This document shows, piece after piece, positions 34,785-43,591 of a DNA stretch of 53,894 nucleotides (positions within the stretch are counted from its first letter, which is position 1; each line of letters begins with the position of its first letter). A program made the position numbers and the translations under genes. The DNA is from Methanobrevibacter millerae. GTDB taxonomy: Archaea; Methanobacteriota; Methanobacteria; Methanobacteriales; Methanobacteriaceae. The DNA lies in assembly GCA_015063005.1 (NCBI GenBank), contig SUTF01000006.1, positions 1 through 53,894 of the forward strand, in the 5' to 3' direction. Below the pieces are notes generated by a model. That model did not search any database. It was not told the DNA's origin and saw only the letters and a list, made by a program, of their open reading frames with translations.

Positions 34785-35252
34785 TTATTCGAATTGTTTT
34801 TCGATATCTTCATTTTTTATTAATTTTTCACAGTAATGGCATCTGAGAACTGGTGGTTGGGATTCAATCACATTGAACTTTGATGTAATTGGCTCATTTT
34901 CATAGTTAGTAATGCATTTTTCATTAGTACACTTGATTAAAGCAGTAACTACTTCAGGGAGTATGATTTTGTCTTTTTTTATTACTTCAAAATCCCTAAT
35001 GATATTTATAGTAGCTTTCGGAGCAATTAATGCAATCTGATTTAGTTCTTCATGATCGATTTCCCTGTTTTCAATTTTTACAATATCCTTTCTTCCGGTT
35101 TCCTTTGATGATACATTCATTGCAACGGTCACATTAATGATGTCATCATCTGGAAGACCCAATATCTTAAGGATATGGAGGGACTTATTTGCTGTAATGT
35201 GGTCAATCACTGTTCCATTTTCAATAGCTTTAATTTTTAACTCTGATTTCAT
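34785..35252 (-). CDS. pyrI: Aspartate carbamoyltransferase regulatory subunit
   Basis: A 155-residue regulatory chain of ATCase, which binds nucleotide effectors and bridges the catalytic trimers made from PyrB. The N-terminal allosteric domain begins [20 protein letters not shown]. The C-terminal zinc domain has the four ligands in CTNEKC and CHYC. pyrB is not in the window. It is last in the hisA-ribL-argC-flavodoxin-pyrI series, and its GGTGCAT site overlaps the stop codon of the flavodoxin gene. Confidence 0.95.
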   Translation of the reverse strand: MKSELKIKAIENGTVIDHITANKSLHILKILGLPDDDIINVTVAMNVSSKETGRKDIVKIENREIDHEELNQIALIAPKATINIIRDFEVIKKDKIILPEVVTALIKCTNEKCITNYENEPITSKFNVIESQPPVLRCHYCEKLIKNEDIEKQFE

Positions 35253-35254
35253 TT

Positions 35255-35749
35255 TTATGCACCATACATCTTTAAATCCAGAACATTGATTTTTGCTTCG
35301 GTATCATTAATCAGGTCTTCTGAACTTTTGTCTTTTGTAGTAATGGCAAAGCTTTCAACTACTCTGGCTCCACGCAAGCTGACTTTTTCTTCAAGTCTTT
35401 CCAATACTTTTTCTCCACCATTGTTGGATAATGTTGTAAATAATATGACGTCCTTTCCTTTCCAGTCGCAATTGTCAATAAATGTTATGATTGCCGGAGC
35501 AGGATTATTTGCCCAGGTTGGGGTTCCAAGATAGATCAAATCATAATCTGTGAAATCAATTCTTTTGGGAGAAATTTCAGTTTTTGATTCTCTAAAAGCT
35601 TCAATTGAAGATAATAGTCTTTTACCGAAACCTTTCCTGTCTTTTAAATCTTTTATTTCTAGGATATTTGCTTTTAAATTCATTGAAAGGGTTCTAGCCA
35701 CTATTTTTGTGCTTCCACCGCTTGAAAAATATACTATCAATGTTTTCAT
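35255..35749 (-). CDS. Flavodoxin-family protein
   Basis: A 164-residue flavodoxin-fold protein. The FMN phosphate loop is [16 protein letters not shown]. The loops [17 protein letters not shown] and [13 protein letters not shown] are the other isoalloxazine contacts. It differs from the shorter flavodoxin at 9396-9848 by a basic segment ([18 protein letters not shown]). A perfect GGAGG lies 6 bases before the ATG. It stands between argC and pyrI with 2-9 base gaps, so it is co-transcribed with biosynthetic genes, although its redox partner is not evident. Confidence 0.87.
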   Translation of the reverse strand: MKTLIVYFSSGGSTKIVARTLSMNLKANILEIKDLKDRKGFGKRLLSSIEAFRESKTEISPKRIDFTDYDLIYLGTPTWANNPAPAIITFIDNCDWKGKDVILFTTLSNNGGEKVLERLEEKVSLRGARVVESFAITTKDKSSEDLINDTEAKINVLDLKMYGA

Positions 35750-35758
35750 TTTATCCTC

Positions 35759-36772
35759 CTATGGATGAAGACCGAAGTGTTTTAAACCAGTGCTTTCGTC
35801 AAGTCCAAGCAATATATTCATGTTTTGTATGGCTTGGCCGGATGCACCTTTAACGAGGTTATCAATCACGGATAACATTATTACTCTTCCGGTTTCATCT
35901 ATTTCAAATCCTCCTATGTGGACAAAGTTGGATCCTCTAACAGAACTTAAATGAGGTATTTCACCTTCATCCATTAATTTAATGAAGTATTCTCCACCAT
36001 ATTCCTTTTCATAAACTTCTCTTAATTCTTCAGGTGTAATGTCTTTAATAAGTAGGCTATGGCTTGTTGTTTGTATTCCACGAATGACCGGAACCAAATG
36101 TGGTGTGAATGACACTTTAACATCTTCAAAGCCATGCAATTCCTGTTGAATCTCTGACATATGTCTGTGTGATGAAATTTTATATGGATTAATGTTATCT
36201 GCAATGTTTGGGTAATGTGTAGTTCCTGATGGATTAACTCCAGCTCCACTAACACCAGTTTTTGAATCGATGATTATTCTATCGACTAAATTATTTTTAA
36301 CTAAAGGATATGATGACAATATTGCTCCAGTTGGGAAACATCCTGGATTTGCAACCAATTTTGCCTTTTTGATTTCGTCTCTGTACAATTCAGGAAGTCC
36401 AAAAACACCTTTGTTTTCTTTGTCTGTATGTTCCATACCATACCATTTTTCATAGACTGCTGTATCACGATATCTGTAGTCACCACTCAAATCAACCACT
36501 TTCATGCCTGCATCCAATAGTTCAGGCACAATTTTCATTGATGCACCATGTGGTGTTGCGGTAAATACAACGTCTGCATCCAAGTCAGATGGGTTTTTGT
36601 CAGAAAATACAAGTCCTGAATCTCTTATGTGTGGATGAATTTTATGTGCGGGGGTACCATCGTACTGTCTTGAAGTAATGTCTGTAATTTCAACTTCAGG
36701 ATGGTTTAACAACATTCTTAAAAGTTCTCCACCAGTATATCCGCTTGCTCCAATAATTGCTACTTTATTCAT
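35759..36772 (-). CDS. argC: N-acetyl-gamma-glutamyl-phosphate reductase
   Basis: NADPH-dependent third step of arginine synthesis. The Rossmann start [19 protein letters not shown], the catalytic cysteine in [12 protein letters not shown], and [16 protein letters not shown] identify ArgC. The start is the ATG at 36772 behind GAGGAATTAAA; six extra in-frame codons upstream contain that site and are not likely coding. At 337 residues the length is normal. It begins 10 bases after ribL. Confidence 0.96.
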   Translation of the reverse strand: MNKVAIIGASGYTGGELLRMLLNHPEVEITDITSRQYDGTPAHKIHPHIRDSGLVFSDKNPSDLDADVVFTATPHGASMKIVPELLDAGMKVVDLSGDYRYRDTAVYEKWYGMEHTDKENKGVFGLPELYRDEIKKAKLVANPGCFPTGAILSSYPLVKNNLVDRIIIDSKTGVSGAGVNPSGTTHYPNIADNINPYKISSHRHMSEIQQELHGFEDVKVSFTPHLVPVIRGIQTTSHSLLIKDITPEELREVYEKEYGGEYFIKLMDEGEIPHLSSVRGSNFVHIGGFEIDETGRVIMLSVIDNLVKGASGQAIQNMNILLGLDESTGLKHFGLHP

Positions 36773-36782
36773 TTTAATTCCT

Positions 36783-37244
36783 CTATTCACAGTTATCTAA
36801 AATTTTTCCTTCGAAATCAGTATTTTTTATTTTTTTAATAATTTTACAGCTGCTGTCAAGTTCATCCTTATGATAAACCTTGACTCTTTGAACACGAGCC
36901 TTCAAACCTCTTTCATCAATTGCTTTTTGTAGTTTTTCAACATTGTGGGTTTGATCAGGCCCGATTGCAATGATGTCCGGGTCAATTTCTTCAACAATTT
37001 TAAAGATATCCCCCTCTTCGTTACCTAAATAAGCTTCATCAACAGGCTTTAACATTTTAATCAATTCTAAACGTTGATTTTCGCCTACAATAGGGACTCT
37101 TTTTCTTTTTTCTACAGTAGAATCTCTTGCAACGACAACATAAAGTTTAGAATTATATCCTCCAAGATTTTTGGCCTCTTGAAGATAGATGCCATGTCCA
37201 GGATGCAATAAATCAAATGTTCCACTCGCCATTACTTTTTTCAT
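36783..37244 (-). CDS. ribL: Archaeal FAD synthase
   Basis: A 153-residue cytidylyltransferase-fold enzyme that adenylylates FMN to FAD; the archaeal RibL type is unrelated to bacterial RibF. The nucleotide-binding motif is [16 protein letters not shown] with [15 protein letters not shown] and [10 protein letters not shown] follow. Cysteines in SSCK and at the C-terminus (DNCE) match the family's C-terminal cysteines. The alternative, a glycerol-3-phosphate cytidylyltransferase, is less likely given those cysteines. It lies between hisA and argC. Confidence 0.88.
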   Translation of the reverse strand: MKKVMASGTFDLLHPGHGIYLQEAKNLGGYNSKLYVVVARDSTVEKRKRVPIVGENQRLELIKMLKPVDEAYLGNEEGDIFKIVEEIDPDIIAIGPDQTHNVEKLQKAIDERGLKARVQRVKVYHKDELDSSCKIIKKIKNTDFEGKILDNCE

Positions 37245-37253
37245 ATTTATTCA

Positions 37254-37991
37254 CTACCTTTTCTGGTATTTTAGTGCTTCTTTCAAGTCAATTTTATTTT
37301 TATAAAGTGCAGAACCTATAACAACACCTTCCACACCAGTTTCATTAAGCTGTTTAATGTCATTTATTGTTGTTACTCCGCCGGAATATACAATCGGTAA
37401 ATCCACGGAATTTTTAAGCTCAATTAACGGGTCTGTATAAAATCCTCCTAAAAGACCTTCCACGTCAACGTTGGTAAATAGAATACTTCCCGCACCATGC
37501 TCCTTGAATTCATTGGAAATTTCAGATGGGCTTTTATCTATTTTTTCCTGCCATCCTTTAATGACGACCTTGTTGTCTTTGCTGTCCAGTGAAATCATGA
37601 TTCTTTCAGAGCCATATTCATCAGATAATTGGGTTATTGTTTCTGGATTTTGAATTCCCATTGTTCCGATTATTAATCGTTCAATATCTAAATCCAAAAG
37701 TTTTTTTGCATATTCAACATCTCTGATTCCTCCACCTAACTGTATTGGAACAGAAACTTCATTCAATATTTTTTTTATCACTGGCAAACTGGTTTTTCCG
37801 TCTATTGTTCCATCCAAGTCGATAACATGGATGTTTTTGGCACCTTCATTTTCCCAATGAAGAGCAACATTTTCAGGGTTTTCTATTTCAACCATTTCGC
37901 TGCCTGGTTGACCTTGGACCAGTTGAACACATTTTCCATTTTTTATGTCAACCGCAGGCATTATTAACATTTCATCTTTTTTAAATGACAT
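37254..37991 (-). CDS. hisA: ProFAR isomerase of histidine synthesis
   Basis: A 245-residue (beta/alpha)8 isomerase converting ProFAR to PRFAR. The catalytic aspartates lie in MPAVDIKNGKCVQL and FTNVDVEGLLGG. The phosphate loops are IQLGGGIRD and YSGGVTT. HisF lacks the LVQG/VQLV arrangement seen here. It is the first gene of a five-gene minus-strand series and shares an 82-base divergent promoter region with the AraC-family gene. Confidence 0.95.
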   Translation of the reverse strand: MSFKKDEMLIMPAVDIKNGKCVQLVQGQPGSEMVEIENPENVALHWENEGAKNIHVIDLDGTIDGKTSLPVIKKILNEVSVPIQLGGGIRDVEYAKKLLDLDIERLIIGTMGIQNPETITQLSDEYGSERIMISLDSKDNKVVIKGWQEKIDKSPSEISNEFKEHGAGSILFTNVDVEGLLGGFYTDPLIELKNSVDLPIVYSGGVTTINDIKQLNETGVEGVVIGSALYKNKIDLKEALKYQKR

Positions 37992-38073
37992 TTGGATTTT
38001 TCCTAAATTTTTTATTATAATATAATTATATGTTTTGAAATGTTTTATATGTATTGTTACTATAACTAATTAT

Positions 38074-39015
38074 ATGAATGAATATCTTTATGAATTATTT
38101 TGTGATGTTTTTTTAACTGATTTTTCTATTGATGATGCTGACTTTAAAAGGACTGTTGATTTAGGGAAATATGGAAAACTAGAAACATATTCTCTATTTC
38201 CTGGAATAATCTTAGCATTCATTGATATAAACATTAAAGATTATGATAATGTATTCATTGAGAAAAAATTGCCTTTCAGGGTTCTTGAAATCAATCACTG
38301 TTCCAATGGCAGATATGCATATGCTGTCGGTGATGATGAAATAGTTTATTTTGGAAAGGGCGATTTGTGCATCAGCATTTATGATTTGACAAAAACTTTG
38401 TCTGACTTTCCCTTGGGATACTATAATGGATTGGAAATTTTCATTGATGTTGACGAGGCCAATGATTATATTAAAGAATATGTTTCTGATTTTGATTTGA
38501 TAAAGTTTTATGAACAGCTTGAAAAGTCAAAAGGTTATAGGTTAGTTCGTTCCAATGAAAAGATTGAACATGTCATCGGCGAAATATATGATGTTGACGA
38601 TAGGATTAAGGAATCATATTTCAAGTTAAAATGTCTGGAATTGTTATTGTTCTTTTCAATCACTAACTTCACCAGTACTGATGGACTTTCACTTTCAAGA
38701 AAACAGGTTGAACTCATTGATAATGTCAAAAATGATTTGATAAGCAATTTGGAAAGTAAGATTACGCTGGATCAATTGGCTGATAAATATAATGTAAGCA
38801 AAACCACTCTAAAGAACTGTTTTAAAGAGATATATGGAAAGCCCATAATCAAATGGCGAAATGAGTATAAGCTCGATTGTGCCTGCAGACTAATTGAAAG
38901 CGGAGATTATTCTATGTCTGACATATCAAAGATGATTGGTTATAGCTCCCCATCTAAATTTTCAAAAGCTTTTAAGGATTATATCGGATGCAGTCCTTCA
39001 GATTATGCAGAATAG
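38074..39015 (+). CDS. AraC-family transcriptional regulator
   Basis: A 313-residue protein. The C-terminal 100 residues hold the two AraC helix-turn-helix motifs: ITLDQLADKYNVSKTTLKNC and MSDISKMIGYSSPSKFSKAF, followed by YIGCSPSDYAE. The KTTLKNCFKEIYGKPI variant is the clade found beside siderophore-type ABC transporters in Clostridia. The N-terminal 200 residues would be the sensor domain. AraC proteins are rare in archaea, which suggests acquisition from bacteria. The start is the ATG at 38074; a TTG-initiated frame from 38035 lies too close to the TATA-like element at 38013-38030. It probably activates the ABC pair that follows. Confidence 0.85.
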   Translation: MNEYLYELFCDVFLTDFSIDDADFKRTVDLGKYGKLETYSLFPGIILAFIDINIKDYDNVFIEKKLPFRVLEINHCSNGRYAYAVGDDEIVYFGKGDLCISIYDLTKTLSDFPLGYYNGLEIFIDVDEANDYIKEYVSDFDLIKFYEQLEKSKGYRLVRSNEKIEHVIGEIYDVDDRIKESYFKLKCLELLLFFSITNFTSTDGLSLSRKQVELIDNVKNDLISNLESKITLDQLADKYNVSKTTLKNCFKEIYGKPIIKWRNEYKLDCACRLIESGDYSMSDISKMIGYSSPSKFSKAFKDYIGCSPSDYAE

Positions 39016-39199
39016 TTATTTGTCTTTTTAGTATATTTTTTGACTTTTTAGTTCAAATACATTTATATATTTATAAAATTAATCTTATTATTGAAAATAG
39101 GTTTATTTAATTATTTTTTTTAATAAATAACTAAAATTGTCCTTTTATTTTATTTTTTAATAATTTTAAGTTGTTTGTCTTTTTTGGTTATTTTAAATT

Positions 39200-39215
39200 T
39201 TTAGGTAAGCCTAAA
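39200..39215. promoter_or_regulatory. DtxR/IdeR-like iron box before the ABC half-transporter pair
   Basis: TTTAGG-TAAG-CCTAAA is a perfect palindrome with 4-base centre, ending 19 bases before the ATG at 39235. It matches the central part of the DtxR consensus (TTAGGTTAGSCTAACCTAA). Archaea possess DtxR-type metal repressors. A related copy stands at 42804-42819. Confidence 0.6.
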
Positions 39216-39234
39216 TTTAATTTAAGGCGATAAG

Positions 39235-41028
39235 ATGTCAAAAAATAAAAGTAAAAATAAATTTTTCAGATTATTAAGTTATTCTGGTAATTATAAATAT
39301 CTAACAATTTTAGGTTGCATATTATCTGCATTAAGTGCAATATCTCTTTTAATTCCTTTTATTTATATTTGGGATGTTGTTAATGCGCTTCTGGTTGTTG
39401 CACCAGATTTTTCCAAAGCTCAAAATCTGGAATACTATGCATTTAATGCATTTTTTTATGCTCTTTTAGGAATTGTGCTTAATTTTGCAGGATTGATGTG
39501 TACGCATCTGTCTGCATTTAGAAACGAAAGAAATATGAAGGATGCTGCATTAAAGCATTTGTTGAATTTGCCTTTGGGCTATTTTTCAAATCATACGAGC
39601 GGTAGCCTAAGAAAAATAATTGATTTTTCAACTTCCAAAACCGAAGGATTTTTAGCACACCAGCTATTTGATTTAATAGGTGCAGTTGTCACGCCAATTG
39701 CATTTTTGGCATTATTATTCAGCTTTGATTGGATTTTGGGTTTGATTTGTCTGATTCCAATAATCCTATGTTTCTTGTTTATGATTCCAATGTTTACTGG
39801 AGATTCACAAAATTTCATGATTGAATACCAGAAATACTTGGAGGAGATGAATGCTGAAGCAGTGGAATATATTCGTGGAATTCCAGTAACAAAGGCATTT
39901 CAGCAAAGTGTCTATTCATTTAAAAACTTCATTAAAGCAATTAAAAATTATGGTAAATTCTCTTCGGAATATGCATTTTCAACCCAGCTTCCAATGACTG
40001 CATTTACTGTGTCAATTAACGGATTTTTTGCCTTGCTGATTCCTGCAGGAATATTGTTGGCAGGTTCTGTCATTGATATCAAATTCCTGTCCAATTTCAT
40101 TTTCTACATTATTTTCACTCCGATTTGTGCTGTAATGATGAATAAGGTAATGATGGTTTCACAGGATTGGATGATTGCAAGTAATGCCTTGGACAGCATT
40201 GATGAAATTCTTTCTCAAGAGCCTTTGGCTGAGGCAAGCAATCCTCAAAAGCCTAACAATCATTCCATTGAATTTTGTGATGTAATTTTTGATTATGAAA
40301 AAAATGAATCTGGCGATAAGCATATACTGAATAACATTAATTTGAAAATTGATGAAAATGCTTCAGTTGCATTGGTTGGTCCGTCAGGTGGTGGAAAAAC
40401 AACCATCGCTTCATTGATTCCAAGATTCTGGGATGTGGATGAAGGATCAATTAAAGTTGGTGATGTTGATGTTCGTGACATATCAACAAAGGAATTGATG
40501 GAAAACATATCCTTCGTTTTCCAGAACACGACTTTATTTAAGGATTCAATTTATAATAATGTGGTAATGGGCAAAAAGGATGCAACAAGGCAAGAAGTGC
40601 TTGATGCATTAAAATTAGCCCAATGTGAGGATATCATAGATGAGCTTCCGAATGGTGTTGATACGATAATAGGCTCTGATGGAACATATCTCTCCGGTGG
40701 TCAGCAGCAAAGGATTGCTCTTGCAAGAGCTATTCTTAAAGATGCTCCAATAATTATTTTGGATGAGGCTACAGCTTTGGCTGATCCTGAAAACGAATAT
40801 ATGATTCAAAAGGCAATATCTGAAATCACTAAAAATAAGACTGTCGTCATGATTGCACATAGGCTGTCAACAATAAAGAATGTCGACAAGATTATTGTCG
40901 TTGATGATGGTGAAATCGTAGAGACCGGCAGTCACGATGAACTTGTTGGTTTAAATGGTTTATATTCACGTATGTGGGATGAATTCAATCAGACAATTCA
41001 ATGGAAAGTTAAAAGTGAGGTGATTTAA
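39235..41028 (+). CDS. ABC half-transporter (exporter fold), YbtP/IrtA-like
   Basis: A 597-residue fusion of a six-helix transmembrane domain (about 15-320) and an ATPase domain. Walker A GPSGGGKTT is near 382, the signature LSGGQQQR near 486, and Walker B IIILDEATALADPENE. The DEATALADPENE form is common in exporter-fold ABC proteins that import siderophores or metals (YbtPQ/IrtAB group) rather than in drug exporters, but this is a family-level impression. It is coupled directly to a second half-transporter. The AraC gene and the iron box support a metal or siderophore role. A weak AAGGCGA site precedes the ATG. Confidence 0.85.
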   Translation: MSKNKSKNKFFRLLSYSGNYKYLTILGCILSALSAISLLIPFIYIWDVVNALLVVAPDFSKAQNLEYYAFNAFFYALLGIVLNFAGLMCTHLSAFRNERNMKDAALKHLLNLPLGYFSNHTSGSLRKIIDFSTSKTEGFLAHQLFDLIGAVVTPIAFLALLFSFDWILGLICLIPIILCFLFMIPMFTGDSQNFMIEYQKYLEEMNAEAVEYIRGIPVTKAFQQSVYSFKNFIKAIKNYGKFSSEYAFSTQLPMTAFTVSINGFFALLIPAGILLAGSVIDIKFLSNFIFYIIFTPICAVMMNKVMMVSQDWMIASNALDSIDEILSQEPLAEASNPQKPNNHSIEFCDVIFDYEKNESGDKHILNNINLKIDENASVALVGPSGGGKTTIASLIPRFWDVDEGSIKVGDVDVRDISTKELMENISFVFQNTTLFKDSIYNNVVMGKKDATRQEVLDALKLAQCEDIIDELPNGVDTIIGSDGTYLSGGQQQRIALARAILKDAPIIILDEATALADPENEYMIQKAISEITKNKTVVMIAHRLSTIKNVDKIIVVDDGEIVETGSHDELVGLNGLYSRMWDEFNQTIQWKVKSEVI

Positions 41029-42774
41029 ATGATTAGTGAATATTTCTCACAGCGCTACGGATTAACTCCTCAAGGTTCAGACAATTTAATTAAAGGTATA
41101 ATTTACACAGCATTGGTGAATATCTCATTCATGTTGCCTGTTGGATTATATGCTCTATTGTTATATCTTTGGATCAATCCATTGATGGGTGGAGAATATG
41201 TAAGTCCTGATTTGGGAATGTTTATTGTAGCTATTTTGATTGTTTTGGGAATCATCTTTGCATTTTCTTGGAAACAATATCATTTTGTTTTCAATACAAC
41301 TTATGGTGAAAGTGAAAAAAGAAGGATAAATCTCGGTGAAGCATTAAGGAAGTTGCCATTATCCTTTTTTGAAAATAGGGATTTGGCTGATTTGACATCA
41401 ACAATCATGAATGACTGTACTGATTTGGAGCATGTATTTTCCCATGCAATTCCACAATTGTTCGGTTCTGTAATTTCATTGATATTGGTATCAATAGGTT
41501 TGCTGTGCTTTGACTGGAGATTGGCCATTGCATTGTTATGGGTTGTTCCTGTAGCGTTCATAATTTTATATTCAACAAAAAGTTATGCTCAAAATTCCGG
41601 AAGAATTACTATGAAACACAGTCTTGATTGTGGTGATGCAATACAGGAATGTTTGGAGTCAGTACGTGATTTAAAATCATATAATTCGCAGGATTCATAT
41701 TTGGATAAATTGTCTTCATTGAATAAGGATTTGGAAAAATCAAGAATAACCACTGAATTAAAAACCGCTGCAGGAGTTATTTCAGGAAATGTTGTCTTGA
41801 AACTGGGAATTGTTTGTGTAATATTGTTGGGATCTTATCTCATTTCTCAAGGCCAGGTATCAATCTACACATTACTGATATTTCTAATAGCTGCTTCAAC
41901 AATATATTCTCCTGTTGAAAACTCTTTGATGTTTTTAGCAGAGATATTGATGATGGATTTAAAAATCGACAGAAGCAAGGAAATACAATCTCAAGTCATT
42001 CCTGAAGGTCTTAAGGAATATGAATTGGATGGTTATGACATTGAATTTAGTGATGTTAACTTTAATTATGATGATTTGAAGGATGTTTTAACAGATATCA
42101 ATTTCATTGCCCATCAGGGTGAAGTGACAGCACTTGTAGGTCCTTCTGGTGGTGGTAAGTCAACCGTTTCAAAATTGGCTGCGAGATTTTGGGATCCTGT
42201 AAGTGGTCAGGTCAAATTGGGTGGAAAAGACTTATCGGAATTGGATAGTGAAAAACTTTTGGAGAATTTTTCAATTGTTTTTCAGGATGTTATACTGTTC
42301 AATAATACGATAATGGAAAATATTCGTGTTGGAAATCGTGATGCGACAGATGAGGAAGTAATGAAAGCCGCACAATTGGCTGAATGTGAAGAATTTATAG
42401 AGAAACTTCCAAAAGGATATGATACGGTCATAGGTGAAAACGGTGAACTCTTGTCTGGAGGTCAAAGACAAAGGATTTCTATAGCAAGGGCTTTGCTTAA
42501 GGATGCAAATGTCATTCTTTTGGATGAAGCAACTTCCTTTTTGGATGTTGAAAATGAGTCTAAAATACAAAAGGCTCTCTCAGTACTGATAAAAAATAAG
42601 ACAGTTATTATAATTGCGCATAGGATGCGTACTATCGCAAATGCAGATAAAATAATTGTTTTGGATGGTGGAAAAGTTGTTGAACAAGGTTCTCCTGAGG
42701 AATTGCTTGCAAATAATGGCATATTCAAACGCATGGTGGACTTACAGAAAATGAGTGATGCCTGGGAAATTTGA
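41029..42774 (+). CDS. ABC half-transporter, partner of the preceding gene
   Basis: A 581-residue transmembrane-ATPase fusion starting at the base after the preceding stop codon. Six hydrophobic segments lie between about 20 and 310. Walker A GPSGGGKST is near 371, the signature LSGGQRQR near 475, Walker B VILLDEATSFLDVENES. The two chains differ clearly in the Walker B flank and so should form a heterodimer. It ends at a hairpin terminator, so the pair is one transcript. Confidence 0.88.
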   Translation: MISEYFSQRYGLTPQGSDNLIKGIIYTALVNISFMLPVGLYALLLYLWINPLMGGEYVSPDLGMFIVAILIVLGIIFAFSWKQYHFVFNTTYGESEKRRINLGEALRKLPLSFFENRDLADLTSTIMNDCTDLEHVFSHAIPQLFGSVISLILVSIGLLCFDWRLAIALLWVVPVAFIILYSTKSYAQNSGRITMKHSLDCGDAIQECLESVRDLKSYNSQDSYLDKLSSLNKDLEKSRITTELKTAAGVISGNVVLKLGIVCVILLGSYLISQGQVSIYTLLIFLIAASTIYSPVENSLMFLAEILMMDLKIDRSKEIQSQVIPEGLKEYELDGYDIEFSDVNFNYDDLKDVLTDINFIAHQGEVTALVGPSGGGKSTVSKLAARFWDPVSGQVKLGGKDLSELDSEKLLENFSIVFQDVILFNNTIMENIRVGNRDATDEEVMKAAQLAECEEFIEKLPKGYDTVIGENGELLSGGQRQRISIARALLKDANVILLDEATSFLDVENESKIQKALSVLIKNKTVIIIAHRMRTIANADKIIVLDGGKVVEQGSPEELLANNGIFKRMVDLQKMSDAWEI

Positions 42775-42806
42775 TTGGATTATCTGACTAATCCAAATAA
42801 TTTTTT
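42775..42806 (+). terminator. Terminator of the ABC half-transporter operon
   Basis: TTGGATTA (42775-42782) and TAATCCAA (42789-42796) form a perfect 8-bp stem around TCTGAC. They are followed by ATAATTTTTT. The hairpin begins at the base after the stop codon. Confidence 0.75.
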
Positions 42807-42819
42807 AGGTAAACATAAA
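42804..42819. promoter_or_regulatory. Second iron-box-like element, before the MacB/LolD-type ATPase gene
   Basis: TTTAGG-TAAA-CATAAA resembles the palindrome at 39200-39215 with one mismatch in the right arm, and is likewise set in T/A-rich flanks. It lies about 20 bases upstream of the TATA box TTTATATATA near 42837-42846. It suggests shared control of the two transporter operons. Confidence 0.4.
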
Positions 42820-42882
42820 TAATTAAATATTTTACTTTATATATAATTAAATCAATAAATAATAATACGGGAGATAATTTTA

Positions 42883-43587
42883 ATGAGCACATTAATAGAA
42901 TTTAAAGATGTGGTAAAAGAATATAAGTCTGGAGACCACATTTTACGAGCGATGGATAATGTTAACTTCACAATTGATGAAGGGGAATTTGTTGTAATTC
43001 TCGGACCGTCTGGAGCGGGTAAATCAACCCTTTTAAATCTTTTAGGAGGACTTGATTCTGCAACCAGTGGCCAGATTGTTGTGAATGGAGAACATGTGGA
43101 AAACTTCAATGACAATGAGTTAACCAAATATCGTGCTAAAAATGTAGGTTTCATTTTTCAATTTTATAATTTAATTCCTAATTTAACAGCTATTGAAAAT
43201 GTGGAATTGATGAAGGATATTGTTGACGTTAATATCGACGGAAACGCAGTTCTCAACTCCGTTGGTTTAGCCGGCCATGCCAATCAGTTCCCAGCACAAC
43301 TGTCTGGAGGTGAACAACAAAGGGTATCAATTGCAAGAGCTGTTGCTAAACAACCGGCTATGCTTTTATGTGACGAGCCTACTGGTGCACTTGATTCTAA
43401 TACGGGAGTTTTAATCCTAAATCTGCTTCAGGATATGAGCAATAATAGGAATACTACTGTTATTATAGTTACTCACAATGCAATTTTGGCTGAGGCGGCC
43501 GATAAGGTTATCAGAATCAAAAACGGTCAAATTGAAGATATTGCAATCAATGAACATCCTAAAAAAGTAGACGAACTTGAATGGTGA
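42883..43587 (+). CDS. ABC transporter ATPase, MacB/LolD type
   Basis: A 234-residue stand-alone ATPase. Walker [10 protein letters not shown] is at about 42-50, the Q-loop [18 protein letters not shown], the signature [14 protein letters not shown] near 141, and Walker [16 protein letters not shown]. This subclass works with FtsX/MacB-fold permeases as a mechanotransducer rather than a classical pump. The start has GGGAGA upstream. The permease gene at 43592 starts 4 bases after its stop, with its GGTGAG site overlapping the end of this gene. Confidence 0.94.
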   Translation: MSTLIEFKDVVKEYKSGDHILRAMDNVNFTIDEGEFVVILGPSGAGKSTLLNLLGGLDSATSGQIVVNGEHVENFNDNELTKYRAKNVGFIFQFYNLIPNLTAIENVELMKDIVDVNIDGNAVLNSVGLAGHANQFPAQLSGGEQQRVSIARAVAKQPAMLLCDEPTGALDSNTGVLILNLLQDMSNNRNTTVIIVTHNAILAEAADKVIRIKNGQIEDIAINEHPKKVDELEW

Positions 43588-43591
43588 GTGT

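Noticed and set aside
38035..38073. TTG-initiated extension of the AraC-family protein
   Set aside because: It begins within a few bases of the TATA-like element, so the mRNA would probably start inside it; the ATG at 38074 is preferred.
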